A stretch of 64,000 nt of DNA from an uncultured Porphyromonadaceae bacterium (GTDB taxonomy: Bacteria > Bacteroidota > Bacteroidia > Bacteroidales > Porphyromonadaceae). A model generated the notes under the pieces. It worked only from the letters and a program-made list of their open reading frames with translations, did not search any database and was not told where the DNA came from. The translations under genes were made by a program, and so were the position numbers. The stretch is taken from NCBI GenBank assembly GCA_947253625.1, contig CAMYAB010000002.1:1-64000 (forward strand). Reading direction: 5' to 3'. This document shows, one piece after another, positions 17,188-24,819 of the stretch. Numbering within the stretch: position 1 is the stretch's first letter; each line of letters starts with the position of its first letter.

Positions 17188-19083
17188 TTAGTATCTCTTT
17201 TTGGGGGTATAGTCCTGCTCAAAATAGTCGAGCAGGGCTTGGTTGACCAGGCGCACGCCTCCTCGTGTTGGGAAGTCGCCAGTAAAGTACCAGTCTCCGA
17301 GGTGGTGAGGAATTGCTTTGTGCAACCCCTCAATGCTCTGAAAGACTAGCTCGACGGGACAGCTGATGCCTTCGGGCTTCATGAGTTCTACCATCTTGAC
17401 ATTGAGATCCTCCACAGAAAATGGCTGGTAGACCTCTTTTACAAAGTTGGTTTCGTAGCACTCATCGGTGTTCATGGCGCATTTTGTCCGTTCGTATAGG
17501 TCGTTCAATCGCTCTTCCAGTCCTCTGTCCTGATGCAAAGCAATAGCTGCACGAAATGCCACAAACTCCTTCATCCGGCTCATATTGATCCCGTAATAGT
17601 CGGGGTAGCGAATCTGAGGACATGAGGATACGATTACGATCTTTTTGGGATGAAGGCGACTGAGAATCCCGATAATGCTCTCTTTGAGTGTCGTACCACG
17701 GACTATACTGTCATCAATGACGATCAGGTTGTCTACGTTCGGCTCGATAGTCCCATAGGTGATATCGTAGACGTGCTGGGCTAGATCCCGTCTCGTATCG
17801 TCCTCGGAGATGAATGTCCGGAGCTTGATGTCCTTGATGGCCACTTTTTCGAAGCGGACTCTTTTGCTCAGAATGTCTCGGATTTGTTCGTCCGTCAGAT
17901 CTTTGTGGTTCCTCAGTTGATTGATCTTGATGCTGTTCATATAGTCCTCAAGACCATCAATCATACCAAAATATGCGACTTCGGCTGTGTTGGGGATGAA
18001 GGAGAATACGGAGTGCTCGAGGTCATCGCCTACCGCTTTCAAGATATTGGGTACGAGTTGTCTTCCCAGTGCTTTGCGCTCTTTGTAGATATCTTGGTCA
18101 CTTCCTCTCGAGAAGTATATGCGCTCAAAGGAGCAAGCTTTCCGCTCTCTTGGTTCGCGGATTTGGCTGATACGTACCTCCTCACCTTGTCGACTCATCG
18201 ACAGGGATTCGCCGGGCTCTAGTTCCGTGACACGATCGGCGGTGACATTCATGACGGTTTGGATCACCGGGCGCTCGGAGGCTACCACTACTATTTCGTC
18301 ATCGTAGTAGTAAAAGGCAGGACGAATCCCCCACGGGTCACGTGTGACGAACATTTCCCCGCTCCCGGTCACGCCACAGATTACATATCCTCCGTCCCAG
18401 AGTGGTGCGCAGTCTCGCAACGGTGCGGTGATGTCAATCCTCGACTCTATGTCGTTGGTGATATCCATTCCGGTTAGTCCGTTGGCTTTGCTCTCCCGGT
18501 ATTTGTGCTCTATCTCTCGGTCCAGTCGGTGCCCCAGTTGCTCCAATAGTACTAGCATGTCCGACCGGTCGCGCGGGTGCTGTCCTTTGGAGACGATGTC
18601 GTCAAAGACCTCATTCATGTTGGTGAGGTTAAAGTTGCCACAGATTGCCAAGCTCTTTGCTCGCCAGTTGTCTCTTCTGAGTAGCGGGTGCACATACTTG
18701 AGTCCGCTTTTTCCGGTTGTGCTGTAGCGTAAGTGCCCCATGTAGATTTCACCGGCAAAGGGCATGTACTTTTCGACCACCTCATCGGTCAGCTCTTCTG
18801 TTTTGGAAAAGTCATCGATTGTCCTTTTCACCATCGAAAAGTCCTCTGCGATGGCTGAGGTTCCCAGGGCACGTTCGCGAAAGAAATACTCCTTGCCCAC
18901 CGGGGCATTCATCTTGAGGGAGATGAGTCCTGCCCCTTCTTGGCCACGGTTGTGTTGTTTTTCTAGGAGTAGATAGAGTTTGTTGAGTCCGTACTTCCAG
19001 GTCCCGTACTTCTGTCTGTAGTAGGAGAGGGGTTTGCGGAGACGAATCATGGCTACACCGCATTCGTGTTTGAGCTGTTCCAT
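17188..19083 (-). CDS. purF: Amidophosphoribosyltransferase (PurF family, long Bacteroidetes form)
   Basis: Transfers glutamine amide nitrogen to PRPP, the first step of purine synthesis. From the chosen start, MEQLKHECGVAMI, the catalytic Cys is residue 8, to be exposed by removal of a short propeptide. The Ntn-hydrolase domain includes EKQHNRGQEGAGL, and the phosphoribosyltransferase domain has the PRPP loop VIDDSIVRGTTLKES. At 631 aa it is much longer than E. coli PurF, with inserts in the middle and at the C-terminus. An upstream in-frame ATG at 19128 would translate a terminator hairpin as MLLGFFTH, so I reject it. Being a Bacteroidetes paralogue with altered kinetics is possible. Confidence 0.88.
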   Translation of the reverse strand: MEQLKHECGVAMIRLRKPLSYYRQKYGTWKYGLNKLYLLLEKQHNRGQEGAGLISLKMNAPVGKEYFFRERALGTSAIAEDFSMVKRTIDDFSKTEELTDEVVEKYMPFAGEIYMGHLRYSTTGKSGLKYVHPLLRRDNWRAKSLAICGNFNLTNMNEVFDDIVSKGQHPRDRSDMLVLLEQLGHRLDREIEHKYRESKANGLTGMDITNDIESRIDITAPLRDCAPLWDGGYVICGVTGSGEMFVTRDPWGIRPAFYYYDDEIVVVASERPVIQTVMNVTADRVTELEPGESLSMSRQGEEVRISQIREPRERKACSFERIYFSRGSDQDIYKERKALGRQLVPNILKAVGDDLEHSVFSFIPNTAEVAYFGMIDGLEDYMNSIKINQLRNHKDLTDEQIRDILSKRVRFEKVAIKDIKLRTFISEDDTRRDLAQHVYDITYGTIEPNVDNLIVIDDSIVRGTTLKESIIGILSRLHPKKIVIVSSCPQIRYPDYYGINMSRMKEFVAFRAAIALHQDRGLEERLNDLYERTKCAMNTDECYETNFVKEVYQPFSVEDLNVKMVELMKPEGISCPVELVFQSIEGLHKAIPHHLGDWYFTGDFPTRGGVRLVNQALLDYFEQDYTPKKRY

Positions 19084-19111
19084 ATCCTTCTGAGTCTTTG
19101 TGTCGTGAGTG

Positions 19112-19146
19112 AAAAAGCCAAGTAACATGCTGCTACCTGGCTTTTT
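19112..19146 (-). terminator. Intrinsic terminator hairpin between DUF5606 gene and purF
   Basis: On the minus strand AAAAAGCCAGGTA pairs with TACTTGGCTTTTT (one G-U), followed by CACTC. It sits in the 68-base gap between the DUF5606 stop (19152) and the purF ATG (19083). No TAnnTTTG promoter is visible between hairpin and purF. Confidence 0.75.
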
Positions 19147-19151
19147 GGGGG

Positions 19152-19571
19152 TTATTCGTTGCTGTTGTTTTCCTCTTCTTCAACAAAGAGTACCATACCT
19201 TTCTTCCGAAGGATGATGTACCACTTGACGAGCTTTCGGATATCGCTGTCATGGACACGCTCTTGGTCATAGCTGGGCAAAACCTTGTCCATGAATGCTC
19301 GGAGTGTCTCGTGGCTCTGGGTGACCTCCTTCTCTTCCGGGATGGTATCACCGTATGCTTCGTGGATGCATTGAAAAACTTGTCCCAAGGGGAGGTCGCC
19401 TTCTTCTGTATATAGGGCTATCTCTGCCAGTGAGGAGACTTTTTCCCGACCAAAGATAGGCACCTTGCGTCCTGTGGTGAGTTCCTCTACTATGTAGGGC
19501 ATTTTGGCAAAGTTCACGATGCGGTACAGCCCGGGCTTGCCGGATATAGATATGATCTCTTTCAGCTTCAT
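19152..19571 (-). CDS. DUF5606 domain protein
   Basis: 139 aa, acidic C-terminus (VEEEENNSNE). The N-terminal MKLKEIISISGKPGLYRIV and the following TGRKVPIFGREKVSSL are the conserved beginning of the DUF5606 family, known to me only from Bacteroidetes and of unknown function. An SH3-like N-terminal fold is plausible but is my inference. The ATG overlaps the coaE stop as ATGA, and the gene ends the nusB-yajC-ybbR-coaE cluster, which suggests a housekeeping role linked to RNA, protein export or CoA genes. Confidence 0.8.
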   Translation of the reverse strand: MKLKEIISISGKPGLYRIVNFAKMPYIVEELTTGRKVPIFGREKVSSLAEIALYTEEGDLPLGQVFQCIHEAYGDTIPEEKEVTQSHETLRAFMDKVLPSYDQERVHDSDIRKLVKWYIILRKKGMVLFVEEEENNSNE

Positions 19572-20173
19572 GAGTTTCGTGTTACCTGGTTATAGATAGT
19601 TTCTAGTTGAGTGATTATGGATTCTTTTTCGTTGTTGTATAGGTGGTAGTCTGCGTTTGTTTGGAGTAGGGTACGCTCTTCTGTCTGGAGGCGATCTATT
19701 TGTGCAAAGTCCTTGTCGCTTAGGTCCGGATTGCGGCTCAGTACTCTCTCCATACGCTTGTTGTCATCGCATAGGACTGCTATTGTCCTAGTACAAAAGT
19801 GATAGAGTCCGGAGGTGAAGAGTAGGGCAGACTCTATCACCACAGTGGCGTATGGTTGTTGCTCTATCCAGTCGGTCAGGTGGGCGAAAAGGGCTGTGTG
19901 CACGATCTTTTCGATCCCCTCTTTGTCGGTTGCGAGGGCTTCTCGTAGCTTACACTTGTCCAGACTTCCATCCGGCCTAATCGGATCAAACCCTACAAGT
20001 GCCGTTATTTGTCGCCTTACGGTTGGCTCGTGGTATAGTTGCTTGGCTTGGTGGTCGCAGTCGTATGTGGGTACCTCCCACAGGACCTCTATGCACTTAC
20101 GCACGAGGCTTTTGCCCGATCCTATAGCTCCGCAGAGGCCTATTACCTGTTTGCTATGGTCTCTCTTCGCCAT
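19568..20173 (-). CDS. coaE: Dephospho-CoA kinase
   Basis: Phosphorylates dephospho-CoA, the last step of coenzyme A synthesis. The P-loop GLCGAIGSGKS lies near the N-terminus, followed by the YDCDHQAKQLYHEP segment typical of CoaE and the VIESALLF region. I chose the ATG at 20173 (MAKRDHSKQVIGLCG, 201 aa). A longer frame from 20212 would deepen the overlap with the upstream ybbR-like gene from 20 to 59 bases and adds residues not seen in the family. Confidence 0.92.
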   Translation of the reverse strand: MAKRDHSKQVIGLCGAIGSGKSLVRKCIEVLWEVPTYDCDHQAKQLYHEPTVRRQITALVGFDPIRPDGSLDKCKLREALATDKEGIEKIVHTALFAHLTDWIEQQPYATVVIESALLFTSGLYHFCTRTIAVLCDDNKRMERVLSRNPDLSDKDFAQIDRLQTEERTLLQTNADYHLYNNEKESIITQLETIYNQVTRNS

Positions 20174-21230
20174 TTTCTTCTTGCAGGATATAGCTGACTC
20201 GATCAGGATCAAGTTGTATGAGCTGTACCTCTTCCGGGAAGTTTTTCACCTTTACGGACAGGAGTTTTTGGTCCTGTGTCTTTATATCTCCCGCATCCAC
20301 GTATAGTTGGATGTCCGGTAGCGCACTATCTCGTGCCGAGGTTTTGGCTATGAGGTAGGTGACCCTCACTTGCTCCGGTAGGAGGTGTAGGGTGTAGCCC
20401 GGCTTCAGCCCCTTTACGGCTATGTTTGTGGCGATAAATGTGCGACTGGTCAGCTCCTCTGTGGCCAGCGATACGATCACACTGTCCGGTTGCACGCGCG
20501 TATTTGCGGGTGGAATGAGGGCTATGGCAGTCCTTATTTTTCCGGGGTCTCCGATACGTACGGCCACCGTGTCTGTCCGGACGATGAGGTTGTGTGAGGC
20601 ACTGAGTGAGTCTATTTGGCTTTTGGCGGCATAGAGCATGACCTTGTCGGGGGTCAGCTGTACCTCACCCACCAAGTTGAGGTTGGGCTTTTCTCCAAAG
20701 TCCACTTGGCTTGTGAAGATGACATCGGCCTCTGCACTGCTCAGGGGTTCGTAGGGGATCTTTAGGGTTGAGGGCTTGATGTTGACATTGAGGAGTGTAT
20801 CGGTGAGTATGGCTTTGGCCATTGGCAGTATGTTGGTCAGTACCTGGCTCTTGAGCTGGCGGTCGGTGAGCTCCCAAGTCCCTCCATCGGTGTCGAGCGA
20901 GGAGGTGTTGACTATAGGGGTGTAGGTCGGAACCGATCGGAACAAGCTGTTCAATGTGTACCTCAATAGCCCAAATCCACTGCTGTGCAGCTCCACGGTC
21001 AAGTGCCTCGGGAATACCGTACTATCGGTAACCACATACTCGGCCGGCAGGGCAGGCCATTCTACCCGGACATCGACCTCCTTGGTGTAGCCTTGTGGGC
21101 TTGACAGTGCCAGCACAAACCACATGAGCGTCGACAGGAGAATGCACATCGCCAACCCCATCCAGCGTCTGCCACGCAGGATATAGGCCGTGAGTTTGCC
21201 CTCCTTCAGTATGTGCCTCAGCCCTCTCAA
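20154..21230 (-). CDS. YbbR-like (CdaR-type) membrane-anchored protein
   Basis: 358 aa. One N-terminal membrane segment (about residues 22-43) is followed by an extracytoplasmic region of beta-rich repeats typical of YbbR domains (for example VDVRVEWPALPAEYVV, VTYLIAKTSARDS). In Firmicutes, CdaR regulates the diadenylate cyclase CdaA. In Bacteroidetes the partner is not obvious and no dac gene is here. The start codon is TTG at 21230, the first possible after an in-frame stop; an ATG at residue 24 would remove the basic region before the membrane segment. It lies between yajC and coaE. Confidence 0.8.
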   Translation of the reverse strand: MRGLRHILKEGKLTAYILRGRRWMGLAMCILLSTLMWFVLALSSPQGYTKEVDVRVEWPALPAEYVVTDSTVFPRHLTVELHSSGFGLLRYTLNSLFRSVPTYTPIVNTSSLDTDGGTWELTDRQLKSQVLTNILPMAKAILTDTLLNVNIKPSTLKIPYEPLSSAEADVIFTSQVDFGEKPNLNLVGEVQLTPDKVMLYAAKSQIDSLSASHNLIVRTDTVAVRIGDPGKIRTAIALIPPANTRVQPDSVIVSLATEELTSRTFIATNIAVKGLKPGYTLHLLPEQVRVTYLIAKTSARDSALPDIQLYVDAGDIKTQDQKLLSVKVKNFPEEVQLIQLDPDRVSYILQEENGEERP

Positions 21231-21273
21231 TTTTAGATCCTATGGGTCTCCGTAGGCTCAGTCTCAGCCGGGG

Positions 21274-21582
21274 TTATCGGGTTGTTTTGTTGTCTGTGGG
21301 GATGGCATAAATGTTGCCAAAGTCAACCTTCATTTTCACCCCATCCCATACCTCTATGGTTACTTGGTTGGTTGTCGTATTGATCTCACGTACGATGCCG
21401 TAGATACCACCGCTAGTGATGATTTTGTCTCCGGGTTTCATCGCCTCGCGGGCCTTTTGTACCTCTTTTTGTCGCTTGGATTGTGGGCGGATCATGAAGA
21501 AGTAAAAGATGGCAATCATGAGGACGATCATGAGGATGTTCATCCAGCCTGCTCCGGGAGCTGTTGCTTGTAGTAGGGTCAT
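21274..21582 (-). CDS. yajC: Preprotein translocase subunit YajC
   Basis: Accessory protein of the SecDF-YajC membrane complex, 102 aa. A single N-terminal membrane helix (about 16-33) is followed by FMIRPQSKRQKE and the conserved MKPGDKIITSGGIYGIV turn, the family hallmark. It sits 56 bases after nusB and 43 before the ybbR-like gene. Confidence 0.95.
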   Translation of the reverse strand: MTLLQATAPGAGWMNILMIVLMIAIFYFFMIRPQSKRQKEVQKAREAMKPGDKIITSGGIYGIVREINTTTNQVTIEVWDGVKMKVDFGNIYAIPTDNKTTR

Positions 21583-21638
21583 TTTGTATTATCGTTGATG
21601 GTTATAGTTTAGTAGTTCTCTATTTACTGTTGGCTCTG

Positions 21639-22556
21639 TCAGTCGCCCAAGATCTTGCCGTCTGCCTTTAGGTCCTTGAATAGGTTGTGCAAGATCCCAT
21701 TGATGTACTTGCTACTGATGGATGAGCTGTACACATGGGCTTGGTTGAGGTACTCGTTGATAATGATGGTCGTGGGAGTCTGTGGAAAGTAGAGTGCTTC
21801 TGCCAGTGCCATTTGGAGGATGATGGAGTCGATTCTGCTGATTCGGTCCGCATCCCAGTCTTTCAGGTACTTGGCTAGTAGCTCTCGCAGCTTGGTGCTG
21901 TTGTGGATGACTTTTGAAAACAACTCTGGGCCAAAGCTTTGATTGTCTTCATTGCTGTATTTCGGGCGGAGGCACTTGGTGTACTCTAGATCCTCCTCCA
22001 TGGCGTTGAATGCTTTGGTGGCGAAGGTAAAGACAATGCCGATGTCATCGTTGAGGTAGATATTGTGTTCTTCCAGGCGTTCTCTGAAAGCGTCACTCAT
22101 CTGGTACTCTTCTTTGTAGAGTTCTCTCCACCATTGTTTTACTGCTTCGAGGTTGGTCCAGCTCTCCGGCTCTTTTGTTGATTCGAGTGCTTGGGAGAGG
22201 ACTCCGGTGTGGTACTCACTCAGCAGTGTGCTTGAGAATCCTTGTTCCTCATAGAGTTGCATGAATCTTTCGTCGGCGCGGATGATTGCCACCATGGGGT
22301 TATCCGCAATGTGCTTGAGGAGTGTGATCTTCTCTTCTTGTTTTCGGTACTTCTCCTCTTCTATGGCCAGCCGATCGTTGGCCGCATCGCTCAGAGCCAG
22401 CGGTAGTCCACACAGTGTGATGTATAGTCTGTATGATGCGTCTAGAGCATCCTCTAGGATCTGCAGAGCGCGTTGCTCGGTCATTTGCCCTGTAAAAGCG
22501 TAGTAGTTGTACAGAACCTGAAGTACTTTGATACGTATTAGCAGTCTATTGATCAT
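21639..22556 (-). CDS. nusB: Transcription antitermination protein NusB (extended form)
   Basis: 305 aa, about twice the E. coli length, as usual in Bacteroidetes. The start MINRLLIRIKVLQVLYNYYA corresponds to the RNA-binding first helix, and the C-terminal part (WDADRISRIDSIILQMALAE, NEYLNQAHVYS) is the canonical NusB core. The roughly 150-residue middle is a helical insertion of unknown role. NusB with NusE promotes rRNA antitermination. It is first in the nusB-yajC-ybbR-coaE-DUF5606 cluster. Confidence 0.92.
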   Translation of the reverse strand: MINRLLIRIKVLQVLYNYYAFTGQMTEQRALQILEDALDASYRLYITLCGLPLALSDAANDRLAIEEEKYRKQEEKITLLKHIADNPMVAIIRADERFMQLYEEQGFSSTLLSEYHTGVLSQALESTKEPESWTNLEAVKQWWRELYKEEYQMSDAFRERLEEHNIYLNDDIGIVFTFATKAFNAMEEDLEYTKCLRPKYSNEDNQSFGPELFSKVIHNSTKLRELLAKYLKDWDADRISRIDSIILQMALAEALYFPQTPTTIIINEYLNQAHVYSSSISSKYINGILHNLFKDLKADGKILGD

Positions 22557-22615
22557 ATTTCCTCACACTCGGGTCTCCTATTTGTTTATTCTTTTTGGGC
22601 GATATTCACCTCGTA

Positions 22616-22623
22616 CAAAGATA
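22616..22623 (-). promoter_or_regulatory. -7 promoter element of the nusB cluster
   Basis: TATCTTTG on the minus strand, 60 bases before the nusB ATG. No clear -33 TTTG. Confidence 0.45.
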
Positions 22624-22752
22624 CCATTTTCTCGCTACCCTTGCACTTTCGGAGCTCGTTTTCTCTCGGGGTGGGTGGATTGGAAATAACGGCTCTCTTT
22701 TGACCTATGGAAGGGCCGTAACAAAACCGCTTGTCCGAGCCTCTCTTTTTTC

Positions 22753-22833
22753 TTCTATCCGTCCAAGCGATCGCTTCTATCCGTGAAAAGTTTTGCTTCT
22801 ATCCGTGAAACCGATCGCTTCTATCCGTGAAAC
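22753..22833 (+). repeat. 22-bp repeat array, copy 3
   Basis: Units at 22753 (variant core TTCTATCCGTCCAA), 22775, 22797 and partial 22819-22833, exact 22-bp period. Leader motifs TTTTGACCTA (22698) and CTTGTCCGA (22729) recur before copy 8. The tail CTGTCGCTTGCCGAG then CTAAATTTGG (22862-22888) matches copy 1. The array and its flanks account for most of the 373-base gap between nusB and topB, where I see no gene. Confidence 0.95.
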
Positions 22834-22929
22834 TTTGGCCCCTCTGCAATTGCTTGGCTTTCTGTCGCTTGCCGAGCTCTAAATTTGGCCCCCAAAACAG
22901 GGCCGAATTGGTGGCGGTTGGGTGGATTT

Positions 22930-24729
22930 TCAGCCCCCTTTGGCGGGGTTGATGCGGAGGACCTCCTCGACAAGCTCGTGTACCATTTCTTTTAGCTCGT
23001 CGAGAAAGGTTTTGGGGCTGTATTTGTTTTGTTCGATCTGCCGTAGCTTGTATTCCCACTCTCCCGTGAGTTGTACGCTCTTGAGGAGTTCGTTTTGGAT
23101 GGTGTGGATGAGGTTGATACCTAGCTCTGTAGGTACTAGACTTTTGCGTTGCTTGCGGACGTAGTCTCGTTGGAGGAGTGTCTGGATGATACTTGCTCGG
23201 GTGGAGGGGCGTCCGATCCCTTTTTGTTTCATGGCCTCGCGTAGGTCCTCGTTGTCTACGAGTTTGCCAGCTGTCTCCATGGCGTTGAGGAGGGTGCCCT
23301 CGGTGTATGGTTTGGGGGGTTGTGTTTGTTTCTCCAGTAGCTCGGGTTTGTGTGGTCCGTGCTCTCCGGGTACGAATGGGGGAAGGAGTGCCTTGTCTCC
23401 GGAGGGTTCGGCATCGTCGTCGTCCTGTTTGTTGTCGTTGCGGTAGACGAATCGCCATCCTTCGCTGGTTATGACCCGTCCCGAGGTCTTGAAGGAGTGT
23501 CCTGCTATATCTGCCATGACTGTGGTTTGCTCGTACTCCATATCCGGGTAAAAGGCGGCTATGAATCGGCTGGTGATGAGGTCGTAGATGACTCCTTCTG
23601 AGACGGATAGGCCTTTGGCGAGCTCTCCGGTGGGGATGATGGCGTGGTGGTCGGTAATCTTTGAGTTGTCAAAGACTTTTTTGCTTTTGCGTATCTTTTT
23701 CTTGGCTATGGGATCGATGAGCTCCGGCACTCGTGCGTAGAGCTTATTCATGATATCCGGGATCTTGGGGTAGACGTCCTCCGGTAGGTAGGTGGTGTCG
23801 ACGCGTGGATAGGTGACGAGCTTGCGTTCGTAGAGGTTTTGTAGGGTTTTCAGGGTGTCGTCGGCCGAGTAGCCGTATTTTTTGTTGACCTCTATCTGCA
23901 GACTGGTGAGATCAAAGAGTCGAGGTGGCCCTTCTTTGCCTTTTTTTTTCTCTACTTTGGTTACGGTTAGCTTCGCATCTTTGATTAGGTTGATGACAGC
24001 GGTGGCTGCTTCGATGTCGGTGTATCGTCCTTTTGTGGAGACAAAGGTGGCATCTCGGTACAGTGTTTTTATCTCCCAGTAGGGTTGGGGGCGAAAGTTT
24101 TGGATCTCCTCGTGACGATCTACGATGAGAGCCAGTGTCGGTGTCTGTACCCGTCCTATGGAGAGGATCTTGCCGAACTGCCCGGGGTGAAACTTGACTG
24201 TGTAGAGGCGCGTGGCGTTGATGCCAAGGAGCCAGTCACCCACGGCGCGTGTCATGCCGGCGTAGTACAGGTTGTCGTATTTTTCGGCCGGGTCTAGATT
24301 TGCAAATGCCTCTTTTATGGCTTCATTGGTCATGGATGAGAGCCATAGTCGCTTGACAGGGGCTGGATTCTTGGCGAGCTGCATGACCCACCTCTGGATG
24401 AGCTCTCCCTCTTGCCCGGCATCACCGCAATTGATGACCTCTTCTGCTTGGTGCATGAGGTTGCGGATGACTTCGAACTGTGCCCTGATCCCATCGTCGT
24501 TCTTGAGCTTGATCCCAAACTTTGGGGGAATCATGGGCAGGTGGACCAGCGACCATTTGCTCCATGCTGTGGTGTAGTCTTTGGGCTCTTTCAGTTCGCA
24601 CAGATGTCCGTAGGTCCAAGTGACACAGTATCCGGCTCCTTCCATGTAGCCTTCACGCATATGCGTGGCCCCAATGACAGTGGCTATTTGTCGTGCCACT
24701 GATGGTTTCTCGGCGATGCACAGTTTCAT
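22930..24729 (-). CDS. topB: DNA topoisomerase III (type IA)
   Basis: Relaxes and decatenates DNA through a 5'-phosphotyrosine. 599 aa. The Toprim domain at the N-terminus shows EKPSVARQIA and the acidic cluster in NCGDAGQEGEL. The catalytic tyrosine is in LVTYPRVDTTYL. SIGRVQTPTLALI is the conserved type IA signature. The protein ends shortly after the fourth domain, so it lacks the extended C-terminal region or zinc fingers of longer TopB proteins. It is a single gene between a terminator and copy 3 of the 22-bp repeat. Confidence 0.93.
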   Translation of the reverse strand: MKLCIAEKPSVARQIATVIGATHMREGYMEGAGYCVTWTYGHLCELKEPKDYTTAWSKWSLVHLPMIPPKFGIKLKNDDGIRAQFEVIRNLMHQAEEVINCGDAGQEGELIQRWVMQLAKNPAPVKRLWLSSMTNEAIKEAFANLDPAEKYDNLYYAGMTRAVGDWLLGINATRLYTVKFHPGQFGKILSIGRVQTPTLALIVDRHEEIQNFRPQPYWEIKTLYRDATFVSTKGRYTDIEAATAVINLIKDAKLTVTKVEKKKGKEGPPRLFDLTSLQIEVNKKYGYSADDTLKTLQNLYERKLVTYPRVDTTYLPEDVYPKIPDIMNKLYARVPELIDPIAKKKIRKSKKVFDNSKITDHHAIIPTGELAKGLSVSEGVIYDLITSRFIAAFYPDMEYEQTTVMADIAGHSFKTSGRVITSEGWRFVYRNDNKQDDDDAEPSGDKALLPPFVPGEHGPHKPELLEKQTQPPKPYTEGTLLNAMETAGKLVDNEDLREAMKQKGIGRPSTRASIIQTLLQRDYVRKQRKSLVPTELGINLIHTIQNELLKSVQLTGEWEYKLRQIEQNKYSPKTFLDELKEMVHELVEEVLRINPAKGG

Positions 24730-24752
24730 TGTTCGTCTTTTGTTTTTGCTCC

Positions 24753-24791
24753 AAAAAAAAGGAGGTCGCTACTTGGACAATAGTGACCTCC
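24753..24791 (-). terminator. Terminator of the phosphohexomutase gene
   Basis: On the minus strand GGAGGTCACTA pairs with TAGCGACCTCC (one mismatch or wobble), followed by eight T (24760-24753). It lies 29 bases after the stop at 24820. Confidence 0.9.
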
Positions 24792-24819
24792 ATATTCTGT
24801 CCTGATCTGTATCAGAATG

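Noticed and set aside
22799..23458. 219-codon minus-strand frame
   Set aside because: Out-of-frame shadow of topB with arginine/threonine-rich composition, starting inside topB and ending in a repeat array.
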